From: CBDDFN01 sp965227065 | Lineage (GTDB): Bacteria > Pseudomonadota > Alphaproteobacteria > SPJN01 | Direction: 5' to 3' | Assembly: GCA_965227065.1 (NCBI GenBank) | Contig: CBDDFN010000009.1 | Span: forward strand, 303,149-367,148 | DNA length: 64,000 bases | Program-made: the position numbers and the translations under genes | Part shown: piece after piece, positions 1 to 7,269 of the stretch | How positions within the stretch are numbered: position 1 is the stretch's first letter | Layout: each line of letters starts with the position of its first letter | Notes under the pieces: generated by a model | What the model was told of the DNA's origin: nothing | Databases searched by the model: none | The model's input: the letters and a program-made list of their open reading frames with translations, nothing else

Positions 1-45
1 TAATGATCTTGGTGCGGGGCGCGCCTTCAAAAGGGGAACGATATT

Positions 46-109
46 GCATATTTGCCTCCATTTGTAAGACCGGAGGCCTTTGCCACCGGCGAATATGGTG
101 CAAATATGC
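46..109. repeat. Perfect 10-bp inverted repeat before first gene
   Basis: GCATATTTGC at 46-55 and GCAAATATGC at 100-109 are exact reverse complements, separated by 44 bp. They lie just upstream of the preferred start of the first gene at 163. This fits a pair of regulator half-sites or a looping operator, but no regulator gene is adjacent inside the window. Confidence 0.4.
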
Positions 110-162
110 GGGATCACTTTGGTTGGCGGCCTCGCGCCAACCTCGTAGAGGAAAAATGGTTT

Positions 163-1008
163 ATGCAGCTAACGGATTGGCAGCTTGCGCGCTTAAGAAA
201 TGCGCTTCGGGCCTATCACGCCTATGAAAGCACTTATGATGGCGAGCGTTTCACATGGAAGGACGTGACAGAGGCCATTGCCGAATATACCGGTGTGGTG
301 GTGCCACCAGAACGGCTTAGGCAATTTGTCGAAGGCGTCCGCCAAAAGGACGGGACATATAAATATACTGTCCCGAAGGCTGACCGGCTGGAAGCCATTC
401 GTGACTTCGCCACTCATGCCGATTTGAACCTGCTGAGTGAAGATGAGCTGGAAGAACGTGATGTCGATATTCAGGCTGCCATGCGTTTGCTTGATTTTCT
501 CGATCACGACAATGACAGGCGGCATGGCTATCAGCGCATAGGCTTTCCCGATGACATTGAGGGGCGCTATTGGTCGGTTCAGGAAGAAGCGCCTTTTATT
601 AGGCATTTGGAACTCAAGTTCGAAAAGCCGCTCGATAAGGGCGTTGCTGTCGTTCATTTGCTGGAACGAGATTTTGATGAAGACCAAGCCCCCGGCTGGA
701 TGGAGATATTCACGGCTAAATGGCCGGACGAATGTGAAAGCCGGACACGTCATTCCGGCTGGGCAATCCTAACGCCGGAAGACAACATTATGATCTTCCT
801 GAAGGAACTTGGTGTTGGCCGCAATCGTTACTATCTGACATTAGTCAGCACAATGAACCGCGATAATGACGAGCGTGCGCCGTCCTTTACGTTGTTGCAT
901 CATGATTATCCTGACGATGGCGAGCTTGTTTTACGCGCGGGACAGGACGATCCTAAAGTGCAGGATTTCTTAGATAATCGGCACAGATTCCGGCATGTGG
1001 GGCAATAA
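163..1008 (+). CDS. Unknown protein of transfer region
   Basis: I do not recognise this family. The ATG at 163 is preferred because AGAGGA lies ten bases before it at 147-152. In-frame ATGs at 52 and 106 have no ribosome site, and the one at 106 lies inside an inverted repeat. The product is about 281 residues, rich in acidic and aromatic residues, with no signal peptide, no membrane segment and no cysteine-rich motif. It is probably cytoplasmic. The next gene starts three bases after its stop, so the two are likely co-transcribed and may act together. The position next to a coupling protein suggests an accessory protein of a mobile element, but no function can be claimed. Confidence 0.6.
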   Translation: MQLTDWQLARLRNALRAYHAYESTYDGERFTWKDVTEAIAEYTGVVVPPERLRQFVEGVRQKDGTYKYTVPKADRLEAIRDFATHADLNLLSEDELEERDVDIQAAMRLLDFLDHDNDRRHGYQRIGFPDDIEGRYWSVQEEAPFIRHLELKFEKPLDKGVAVVHLLERDFDEDQAPGWMEIFTAKWPDECESRTRHSGWAILTPEDNIMIFLKELGVGRNRYYLTLVSTMNRDNDERAPSFTLLHHDYPDDGELVLRAGQDDPKVQDFLDNRHRFRHVGQ

Positions 1009-1011
1009 GAT

Positions 1012-1497
1012 ATGGCAGGAACAGAACATACCAATTTTACAGACCGCCTGCTTGAAGATGAGCAGAATGTAGAGCGCCTGTCCCGCCTGACAGCCGAGTT
1101 AGGCCAAGGAGCAGCCGGTGCGGAAGGTGAGCGCGTGCCGCTGCGCGAACGCTTTATTTTCAAAAGCTGGTTTGAACATCCGGCATACCGCGCGGCAGAA
1201 CGCGGAGACGCGATTGCCATGCTGTCATGCCTTCAATCGGGGTTTGATGTGAACCAGCCGCGTGAGCGTTTCGGCGATACGGTTCTGCATATCGCCGCTA
1301 CCCGCAATGCAAAGAAAGTGGCGATGGTGCTGATTGAATCCGGTAAATGCGATTATCTCTTGCGCGACCGTGCGGGAAGGTTGGCTTCTGAAAAGGCCTA
1401 TTTATTTGGTGATAATCCGGCCTTGGCCCGGCTTCTTTCGATAAAGGAGCGCAAACAGGCTGAGGCGCAGGGTGTCAATTTAGCAAGGCGGCCTTAA
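1012..1497 (+). CDS. Ankyrin-repeat-like small protein
   Basis: The 161-residue product has a charged N-terminal helix region. From about residue 60 it has an ankyrin-like pattern: AAERGDAIAMLSCLQSGFDVN, then a TVLHIAA block near residues 92-98 and a following LIESG helix. This gives roughly two repeats plus a partial third. Ankyrin repeats normally mediate protein-protein contacts. No signal peptide or membrane segment is seen. It follows the unknown gene with a three-base gap. Its end overlaps by four bases the end of the coupling-protein gene on the other strand, so the two transcripts converge here. Its partner is not evident. Confidence 0.6.
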   Translation: MAGTEHTNFTDRLLEDEQNVERLSRLTAELGQGAAGAEGERVPLRERFIFKSWFEHPAYRAAERGDAIAMLSCLQSGFDVNQPRERFGDTVLHIAATRNAKKVAMVLIESGKCDYLLRDRAGRLASEKAYLFGDNPALARLLSIKERKQAEAQGVNLARRP

Positions 1498-3014
1498 CCC
1501 AAGGTTTGATTGAACAGCGTTGCAAACGGCCCTGAGTGGTCAAAATATTCAACCCGTTGCAGGATCATGGGATGATAGCCCGCCCAGATCACAAGCTGAC
1601 GCTTGAGGGGATCTGATCGGGCAAAGTGGCGGGTAATTTCTTCCGGTGCCATCAGGTCATGCAGTTCCAGCGTCTCGGACTTGCCGGTAAGGCCTTGGCG
1701 GGCCTGATCCTGCCCAACCTCGCCACCCCGAATGGCGGCAATCTGGGTTTTGCCTAGGCGCTTGGAAATATATTCTGTTGTCGCCACATCATTATTACCA
1801 AAGAACTGCATGATACCGGCATTGGCGGCAAAGCTTTCCCAACGCTCTTTATAAAGCGTTGTGCCTTGCCCCCAATCTTGCAGGATGACCCAAAGCTTGA
1901 CGCCGAACGACGCAATCTGACCGGCAGCGTTTTCAAGCTGGCTCATATGCCCCAACACCGGAAACTCATCAAGGCAGACCAGAACGGGATGAGCGGCTTT
2001 GGCCTTTTCCCGCTCCATTGCATCGAGAAGCTGGTTGATGAAGATACGCAGCCAGCGATTGCACAGGCCCATACGGCTGGCGGGCAGGCACAAATAGACT
2101 GTGACAGCCTCGCGTTTCAAATCGGCCAGATCAAAATCATGGCCGGAGAGAACAGATCGCATGGCACTGTATTCCAGTACCTTGGTATGGCGGCGCACGG
2201 TAGACAGCACGCTGGCCCGCTCATTTTCGCTCTTCTCAAAAAAATCCAGCGCCGCACCTTCAATGGCATCGGCCACGTCCGCATAGCCGCAGCCATTGGC
2301 GAGCCAATCGGCATTGGCCAGCATTTCGGCGCGCAGGGCAAAGTCGCCATTCTCATCATTGCCTAACCATTTGAGGGCATGGCGCAGCAGGCGGCGAACC
2401 GTCACCAGATTGCGCTCTCCGTCATGGGTGACGGCGGTGGCGACATGAAGAATGACACCTTCAATAAAATTGCGGGCGCTTTCGTCCCAATGGGGGTCTT
2501 TACCCGCAGCGATGACAAGTGCATCCCCGATCAGGGCGGCATCCTCAATGATGGTGGGGCTAGCAAGAGAAAGCATTGCCATCGGATTAAAACGCGCACG
2601 GTGTTTGGCGGCTTCGCCATTGGTTTGCTTGAAGGGATCAAGCACATAGACCTTTTGGCCGAGGCCCGCACGGCGCGCAGCCGTGATGTTGGCAAGCTCG
2701 CCCTTGGGGTCTGTTGCCAGAACGCTGCCGGGGTAAAAGCACATATTGCCTATGACGGTGACGGATTTACCTGCACGACTGCCCGCCACAGTCAGAATAT
2801 GGCGATTGTCTTCTATGCCAATCAGCTTGTCACCGATGGCTCCCATCAGGATTTTCCCGTCAGGGCGTTTGGGGTCATAGGCAAGCGCCGCGCTTTTGCA
2901 GATGGCGTCCGGTGATTGCCAGCGCGCCTGCGGTGCCGTTTGCTGCTTGAGCGGACGCGAGGGGATGCCACGCGGGATGTCTTGCATAAATTTGTCTAGC
3001 GTTTGATTGGTCAT
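1494..3014 (-). CDS. Type IV coupling protein, VirD4/TraG family, without membrane domain
   Basis: This is the coupling ATPase that would bring relaxase-bound DNA to a type IV secretion channel. From the chosen start (506 residues) the Walker A motif GSRAGKSV lies at about 78-85, followed by the family signature VLATDPKGEL near 98-107. A Walker B-type LVCLDEFPVLG lies near residue 330. The start at 3014 has GAGAGG upstream. A longer frame opens at 3134, but its extra residues are His/Arg-rich and look non-coding. VirD4 and TraG usually have two N-terminal membrane helices and about 600 or more residues; neither start gives any here. No VirB genes are in the window. Confidence 0.88.
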   Translation of the reverse strand: MTNQTLDKFMQDIPRGIPSRPLKQQTAPQARWQSPDAICKSAALAYDPKRPDGKILMGAIGDKLIGIEDNRHILTVAGSRAGKSVTVIGNMCFYPGSVLATDPKGELANITAARRAGLGQKVYVLDPFKQTNGEAAKHRARFNPMAMLSLASPTIIEDAALIGDALVIAAGKDPHWDESARNFIEGVILHVATAVTHDGERNLVTVRRLLRHALKWLGNDENGDFALRAEMLANADWLANGCGYADVADAIEGAALDFFEKSENERASVLSTVRRHTKVLEYSAMRSVLSGHDFDLADLKREAVTVYLCLPASRMGLCNRWLRIFINQLLDAMEREKAKAAHPVLVCLDEFPVLGHMSQLENAAGQIASFGVKLWVILQDWGQGTTLYKERWESFAANAGIMQFFGNNDVATTEYISKRLGKTQIAAIRGGEVGQDQARQGLTGKSETLELHDLMAPEEITRHFARSDPLKRQLVIWAGYHPMILQRVEYFDHSGPFATLFNQTLG

Positions 3015-3178
3015 CTCTATGGCGTTCCTCTCACGTCCTTGGAAATGACCATGCCTGAAGGAGGTGGGGCTGCGCCTCGTGCCGTCCTCGTGGCGGTGGT
3101 GCGAAGGCGAAGTCATCAAGTCTGCCCTAATCACTTGAGCCCGTTTTGACTAAATACACGCGAGACCTGACAGGGCAC

Positions 3179-3259
3179 GGCAGCCGGTCAACGGGCGGCC
3201 CGCTCCATTCGCTTGCGCTCCCGTGTTGCCCGTAAACCCTTACAGGGTGACCGGCTGCC
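3179..3259. repeat. Long inverted-repeat structure before small gene
   Basis: GGCAGCCGGTCA at 3179-3190 and TGACCGGCTGCC at 3248-3259 are perfect 12-bp inverted repeats. A nested pair, ACGGGC at 3191-3196 and GCCCGT at 3228-3233, continues the stem inward. The whole 81-nt segment could fold into one long branched hairpin. It lies in the 305-base gap between the divergent coupling-protein gene and the small gene at 3320. It may be a structured leader, a regulator site or part of a transfer origin; the sequence does not decide. Confidence 0.5.
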
Positions 3260-3319
3260 TTGAAGCACTGTCCAATGGGTTCGCGTCGTCAAAACAGATC
3301 AAATGAAAGGAGACCTAAG

Positions 3320-3541
3320 ATGACAGATACTCGCAACCAAACACGCACACATCAGGCACCGGCCTTGATCGCCTATCACGTTTCAGAACGCGGAGATCAA
3401 TCCTACTGGACCCGCATCGGGGCCGCCTGGGATCACGAAGATGCCAAAGGCCTGACTGTTCAGCTCGACCTTGTTCCCGCAAATGGCGGACGCATCGTTT
3501 TACGTGAAGCGGGTCAAGAGACCGACGGCGAGCAAGTCTAA
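3320..3541 (+). CDS. Small conserved protein of unknown function
   Basis: The 73-residue product starts at the ATG at 3320, with AAAGGAGA at 3305-3312 as a strong ribosome site. A longer frame from 3260 would begin inside the inverted repeat and is not favoured. The protein has an AYHVSERGDQSYWTRIGAAW core and a hydrophobic beta-strand-like second half. It looks like the short hypothetical proteins often found beside transfer genes on alphaproteobacterial plasmids. There is no signal peptide. It appears monocistronic, because a terminator hairpin follows 27 bases after the stop. Confidence 0.7.
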   Translation: MTDTRNQTRTHQAPALIAYHVSERGDQSYWTRIGAAWDHEDAKGLTVQLDLVPANGGRIVLREAGQETDGEQV

Positions 3542-3568
3542 ATCCTAGAACATACCCACAGCTAAAGC

Positions 3569-3594
3569 GGGGGCGCGCAAGCGTCTCCGTTTTT
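3569..3594 (+). terminator. Rho-independent terminator after small gene
   Basis: GGGGGCGC at 3569-3576 pairs over all eight positions with GCGTCTCC at 3581-3588, counting two G-U pairs. The loop is a GCAA tetraloop, and GTTTTT follows. Confidence 0.7.
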
Positions 3595-3803
3595 CGTTTT
3601 GGGTTATCCTGATAAGATCAATATGCGCGTTCGGATAAAGCAAATGGCTGGGCTGTTTGGTCTATCCGCAACGCTCCGTTTCGACCCGCTATAGTCCGGA
3701 AACTAAAGAAAATCTGCGGCTTTTGGGGCGATTTTAAGGGTTTGATAACCATGTTTTCCGTAGACTGAAGGAAGAGCAGGTGGAAGGCATTAAGATGGAG
3801 TAC

Positions 3804-3856
3804 AAGGTGTGCGTGGTAGTACCACGCGCACCTTGAGGGGGACATTCCATTCCCCC
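3804..3856. repeat. 15-bp palindrome and G/C-tract hairpin, candidate oriT element
   Basis: Bases 3804-3818 and 3820-3834 form a palindrome around g3819 with one mismatched pair. GGGGGA at 3837-3842 and TCCCCC at 3851-3856 form a second hairpin directly after it. They lie in the 647-base gap 3542-4188, which has a terminator at its left end and no convincing gene. Transfer origins usually sit just upstream of mobC and relaxase genes, so this stretch is the best oriT candidate. The nick site is not identified. Confidence 0.45.
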
Positions 3857-4018
3857 GTTAACCCCCCTCGGTTATCGCTAAATTCAATCATCCTTTTGGG
3901 ATGCTTTCATTAAGCGATAGGTCAGCCAGAACAGGGATCGACCCTATCTGGCTGAGGAAAACGTTTCGCCGTTTCATCACGAGCCGGGAAGACTGCGCTC
4001 TCCCCAACACCCCATCGC

Positions 4019-4103
4019 TTTAGGGGCAGTGAGCGCCCCTAAAAACCCTCCACAAGGCGTATGCTGCCTTGACCTGCATTCAGGGGACTTCGCCTCCCCT
4101 GAA
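4019..4103. repeat. Three evenly spaced stem-loops with 7-nt loops
   Basis: Stem-loop one has 9-bp perfect arms at 4019-4027 and 4035-4043 (TTTAGGGGC / GCCCCTAAA). Stem-loop two has 6-bp arms at 4053-4058 and 4066-4071. Stem-loop three has 9-bp perfect arms at 4079-4087 and 4095-4103 (TTCAGGGGA / TCCCCTGAA). Every loop is seven bases and the centres lie about 30 bp apart. The first and third are each followed by AACCCT. The array ends about 85 bp before the mobC-like gene, as expected for relaxosome binding sites. Confidence 0.6.
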
Positions 4104-4188
4104 AACCCTGGACCAACCCTTGCGCAGGATTGGATGCCGCGAGGACGCCGCGAGGCAGGGCGTGATGCTGCTTCAGTAAGCAGGAGGA

Positions 4189-4542
4189 ATGGAAAACGGA
4201 AAAGACAAACAGAAACGCAAGCCGCCGATATCTTATCGGCTACCCGCCGAACTCGAAGCCGAGTTTTGGTTGCGGGTGGAGCGTTCCGGTCTTTCCCGAA
4301 ATGCCTTTATCACGCAGGCCATATTTGGCGGGGAGGTGCCCCGTGCCTCACGCCGTCCTGTGATTGAGAAGCAACTTATCGCCCATCTATTAAGCCAAAC
4401 GGCCCGGCTGCATGACGACCTTCACGAGATCAGTCTTATGGCCGGACCCGATGCCGGTGTTGCGCTCAAGCTGGAGCAGGCGGTGGCAGAGCTCACTGCC
4501 ATCCGGCAGGCCTGCTTCCATGCGATGGGGCGGCGATCATGA
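4189..4542 (+). CDS. MobC-like relaxosome accessory protein
   Basis: The 117-residue protein begins with a basic stretch, then SYRLPAELEAEFWLRVERSGLSRNAFITQAIFG, which has the strand-helix-helix look of a ribbon-helix-helix DNA-binding domain. A helical C-terminal part contains LLSQTARLHDDLHEISLM. Proteins of this kind (MobC/NikA) bind the transfer origin and help the relaxase to nick. The stop overlaps the relaxase start as ATGA, so the two are translationally coupled. The start is odd: AGGAGG ends one base before the ATG, and an in-frame stop at 4177-4179 rules out a longer frame. No better start is visible. Confidence 0.75.
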   Translation: MENGKDKQKRKPPISYRLPAELEAEFWLRVERSGLSRNAFITQAIFGGEVPRASRRPVIEKQLIAHLLSQTARLHDDLHEISLMAGPDAGVALKLEQAVAELTAIRQACFHAMGRRS

Positions 4543-6137
4543 TCCCCTTTGCGTCTCAACGTGGCGGCGGCAATGACCTTGCAACCCATTTGCAGAACGA
4601 GGCGGAGAATGAGCAGGTGGAAGTTGCTCATATCCGTGGCGCGGTGGCGCACGATCTGCACGGCGCGTTTGCCGAATGGGAATTGCAGGCCGACTGCCTG
4701 ACCAAATGCCAGAACTATCTTTACAGTCTGTCGATTAACCCGTGGGACAAGATCAACGGCCCGATGAGCCGTGACCAATATATGGATTATATTGGCCGGG
4801 TCGAAGATAGTTTGGGGCTGGCCGATCAACCCCGCGCCGTAGTCTTTCATCACAAAAACGGACGCGAGCACGCTCACGTCGTCTGGTCGCGGATTGATGC
4901 GGATGAGGGCAAAGCCATTCAGATGAGCTTTGACCATCAAAAGCTGATGATGGTGACGCGGGAATTTGCCCGCGATCATGATCTGGTCTTGCCGGACGGC
5001 TATGAGCAATCCCATGCCGAAAAGCAGAAGAATAGGCAGAACAGTCTTTACGACCAGCATCAGCAGAACAATACAGGCCGCACCAAGGAAGAGCGTATGG
5101 CCGAGGTCACACAAGCTTGGCGCAGCGCAGACGGCCCGCAAGGCTTTGTGAATGCGCTTGCTGATATGGGGTATGTGCTGGCAACTGGCAACCGGCCTTA
5201 TGTGCTGGTGGATTTGCACGGCCATATGAGCGCCTTGCCCCGCATGATTGATGACAAGTCCGTGCGCTCCAAGGACGTGGTGGCCTTTCTGGAAAAGGAT
5301 TATCCGGCATCCGCCTTGCCGACGGTGGATGAGGCGCGGGAAGCCGCTGCCCGTTATCGCGATCAGCTCACCCAGCATATGGACTATGAGGCATGGGCAG
5401 CCAAGGCCGATGCTTTGAAGCAGGCGCATCTTGAACGCCGCAAATCGCTGGAAGCCGAAAAAGCCGGTCTTGCGGAACGTATGGCCAAGGAAAAAGCGGC
5501 GCTTGCGCAGAAGCAGGCAGTAGAGGCCAAGCGGCTGGAAGAAGCCGTTGCCAAACACGAACAGGCCGTAGCTGAAAAGCGCGCGCAGTTTAACCCGAAG
5601 GGATTGATGGCATTCTTGGGCCGTGCATCCGGTGCCATGTTCGTGCGCCGCGTGCTGCATGACTATCAAGATAAGAAACGCCATGCTGGGCAGGCCGATG
5701 ACCGTGAGGCGCTAGCTTTTGTCCATCAGGAAGAACAGTGCCTACAGGAAAAGAAACATGCTGCTTTGGAGCGGGATATTGAGCGCCGCTTGCGCAATCT
5801 TGAAAAGGTCGAAGCGCGTGAATTTGCAGCGCTTGACCAGAAGTTTGAGCGTGCCCGCCATCAAGGTCTGCGTCGGGAGCTTAACCGCACCAATATAGAC
5901 AGTCTCAGCGAGCACTTCCGTGACGCTGCCGGTCAGGTGCGAGGTGGCCACGAGGGCGATGGCAATGCCGGTCATGATATCCCGGACTTAACCCATGACT
6001 TTGATCGTGCCTCCGGTGCTGATCAGGACGATGGGGATGGCGACGGCGGCGATGAGCGTGATCACCATCCACGCAGTGAAGAGCATATGCGCAACCGCAG
6101 CCGGAAAAAGGATCAGGATCGCGGACGCGATAGGTAA
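4539..6137 (+). CDS. Relaxase / mobilization nuclease, MOBP (VirD2-like) type
   Basis: The 532-residue protein would nick the transfer origin and stay bound to the transferred strand. The nuclease domain covers about residues 1-150. It opens with an RGGG motif at about 8-11, has candidate catalytic tyrosines at Y60 and Y62 in an NYLYSLSINP motif, and carries the metal-binding histidine cluster H104, H105, H111 and H113 in GREHAHVVWSRID. From about residue 265 to 430 the protein is Lys/Glu/Ala-rich and probably a long coiled coil. The C-terminus is Asp/Gly/Arg-rich and probably disordered. The MobC-like gene lies directly upstream with an ATGA overlap. Confidence 0.88.
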   Translation: MIPFASQRGGGNDLATHLQNEAENEQVEVAHIRGAVAHDLHGAFAEWELQADCLTKCQNYLYSLSINPWDKINGPMSRDQYMDYIGRVEDSLGLADQPRAVVFHHKNGREHAHVVWSRIDADEGKAIQMSFDHQKLMMVTREFARDHDLVLPDGYEQSHAEKQKNRQNSLYDQHQQNNTGRTKEERMAEVTQAWRSADGPQGFVNALADMGYVLATGNRPYVLVDLHGHMSALPRMIDDKSVRSKDVVAFLEKDYPASALPTVDEAREAAARYRDQLTQHMDYEAWAAKADALKQAHLERRKSLEAEKAGLAERMAKEKAALAQKQAVEAKRLEEAVAKHEQAVAEKRAQFNPKGLMAFLGRASGAMFVRRVLHDYQDKKRHAGQADDREALAFVHQEEQCLQEKKHAALERDIERRLRNLEKVEAREFAALDQKFERARHQGLRRELNRTNIDSLSEHFRDAAGQVRGGHEGDGNAGHDIPDLTHDFDRASGADQDDGDGDGGDERDHHPRSEEHMRNRSRKKDQDRGRDR

Positions 6138-6150
6138 GGAGCCAAGGAAC

Positions 6151-6492
6151 ATGGCAGACCATATGGCAGAGATAATTGTGTTGGGCGATATTCACCATTT
6201 TCGTGAAGAGTGCGATGAATGCCACAAAGGCATAATCACGACCGTCACCCGCAAGGTTTATGAAACAGCCTGCTGTTTTGAAGATGTAGAAAAGGTGCTC
6301 GGCAAAACTAGCTGGTATTGGGCAGGGCTCTATTGCGATTTCTATCGAAACCATGATTGCCCAGAAGAGTATGAATTTTGGGTGCAGGTTGTTGATCTGT
6401 TACAGGCCATCGAATTTGGCTGTCTTGGTGCAATCCGCATTTTGCCTGATGAAATCGCCGCCCAATCATTCGATGATAGTCTGCCATTCTGA
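6151..6492 (+). CDS. Unknown protein downstream of relaxase
   Basis: The product has 113 residues. The ATG at 6151 is preferred; TAAGGAG lies about twelve bases before it. A frame from 5995 would overlap the relaxase over its low-complexity end and looks spurious. The protein has seven cysteines, several in pairs (ECDEC, ACC), and many aromatic residues (SWYWAGLYCDFYRN). There is no signal peptide. I do not recognise the family. It is 13 bases downstream of the relaxase and 23 bases before a HicB-like gene, so all may share one transcript. Confidence 0.55.
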   Translation: MADHMAEIIVLGDIHHFREECDECHKGIITTVTRKVYETACCFEDVEKVLGKTSWYWAGLYCDFYRNHDCPEEYEFWVQVVDLLQAIEFGCLGAIRILPDEIAAQSFDDSLPF

Positions 6493-6515
6493 CATTTGTG
6501 TTATAAGGAATTGCT

Positions 6516-6785
6516 ATGAAACGGACCTACATTGCCTTGATCAGAAAAGAACCGGAAACCGAATATTGGGTCGACATTCCCGATATTCCCGGATGCGTGT
6601 CCGCTGGCAAGACCATTGATGAAGCGCGGGCCAGCTTTGCCGAGGCCATCGACTTTCATATTGAAGGGATGCTGCAAGAGGGAGCCCCCATTCCGGAGCC
6701 GCGCTTGCTCAACGATGTATTGGCCGCTGAAAAAGACAGCTATGTCGATCACTATGAGATTGACATCAATCTCACTTTGCACTGA
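6516..6785 (+). CDS. HicB-like antitoxin-fold protein, orphan
   Basis: The 89-residue protein has the HicB/UPF0150 core: TYIALIRKE, then YWVDIPDIPGCVSAGKTIDEARASFAEAIDFHIEGM. HicB neutralises the HicA RNase in toxin-antitoxin pairs. No HicA-like gene (about 60 residues with a GSHH motif) lies on either side, and the C-terminus ends soon after the core, so no separate DNA-binding domain is visible. Either the pair has lost its toxin, or the unknown gene just upstream takes its place, which is speculation. The ribosome site is AAGGA at about 6506-6510. Confidence 0.75.
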   Translation: MKRTYIALIRKEPETEYWVDIPDIPGCVSAGKTIDEARASFAEAIDFHIEGMLQEGAPIPEPRLLNDVLAAEKDSYVDHYEIDINLTLH

Positions 6786-6791
6786 CTGTTT

Positions 6792-6843
6792 TAAGAATCA
6801 TTCTCAAAAATTGAATTGACCGACGTGAAATATCTGGTAGCTT
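6792..6843 (+). promoter_or_regulatory. Promoter with Fur-like palindrome, array 1
   Basis: TAAGAATCATTCTCA at 6792-6806 is an imperfect 7-1-7 inverted repeat, one base away from a symmetric form of Fur-type boxes. It is followed by TTGACC (6816-6821), a 16-bp spacer and TAGCTT (6838-6843). The ATG of the next gene lies six bases after the -10 element, with no ribosome site between, so a leaderless transcript is likely. Homology with the second array begins at this palindrome. Confidence 0.55.
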
Positions 6844-6849
6844 GAAATC

Positions 6850-7173
6850 ATGACTCGTCGGTTGCCCACATTGTTGGTGATTGTTTCGCTAGTGCTGATG
6901 GCACTGGCGTCAGGCTTTCACGCGCACGCAAATATTGCGGTCGATGATCATGGAACAATTCAGCTTTCGGTGGATGATTCAGGAGATTCCAACCCCTTTG
7001 AGGATTGCGATCAATGTGAGTGCCATCTCGGGTGTGGTCACATCATCGGCTATCTTTCCGATCTGACCATTGCAGTGCCGGATGCGTCGGCAATCTCACT
7101 TTCGCGTCACGTCGACCGGGTACGAGGGTCACCTCACTACCCGATGAATAAACCTCCCAAAACGATAGCGTAA
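6850..7173 (+). CDS. Small secreted metal-operon protein, CzcI-like
   Basis: The 107-residue protein has a signal peptide (MTRRLPTLLVIVSLVLMALAS, cleavage probably after the HAHA region). It then has an acidic stretch and a CDQCECHLGCGH cluster of four cysteines and two histidines that could bind metal. The C-terminus reads DRVRGSPHYPMNKPPK. Small periplasmic proteins of this kind head many czc operons (CzcI) and are thought to modulate efflux; the exact role here is inferred. It stands about 96 bases before czcC. A copy 94% identical by residue count (6 differences) heads the second array at 29184. Confidence 0.65.
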   Translation: MTRRLPTLLVIVSLVLMALASGFHAHANIAVDDHGTIQLSVDDSGDSNPFEDCDQCECHLGCGHIIGYLSDLTIAVPDASAISLSRHVDRVRGSPHYPMNKPPKTIA

Positions 7174-7269
7174 ACGCAGACGGAATCCGTTTGCGAGAAG
7201 GCAGTCCCTGTTTTGCGCAGGGAAACGAACAGGCTCGTTCTGTTCACAATCGTTTTGAGTGAGGTACAT

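Noticed and set aside
3618..3845. 75-residue minus-strand frame in the candidate transfer origin
   Set aside because: It runs through the palindrome, lacks a ribosome site and has no family features.
4019..4103. CRISPR array
   Set aside because: The repeats are short inverted stem-loops with different sequences, not identical direct repeats with spacers, and no cas genes are present.
4422..5684. 420-residue open frame on the minus strand
   Set aside because: It is antisense to the relaxase, whose motifs are clear, and its translation has no family features.
5995..6150. Longer N-terminus for the unknown gene at 6151
   Set aside because: The extension overlaps the relaxase end, has no ribosome site, and looks like frame-shifted Asp/Gly codons.
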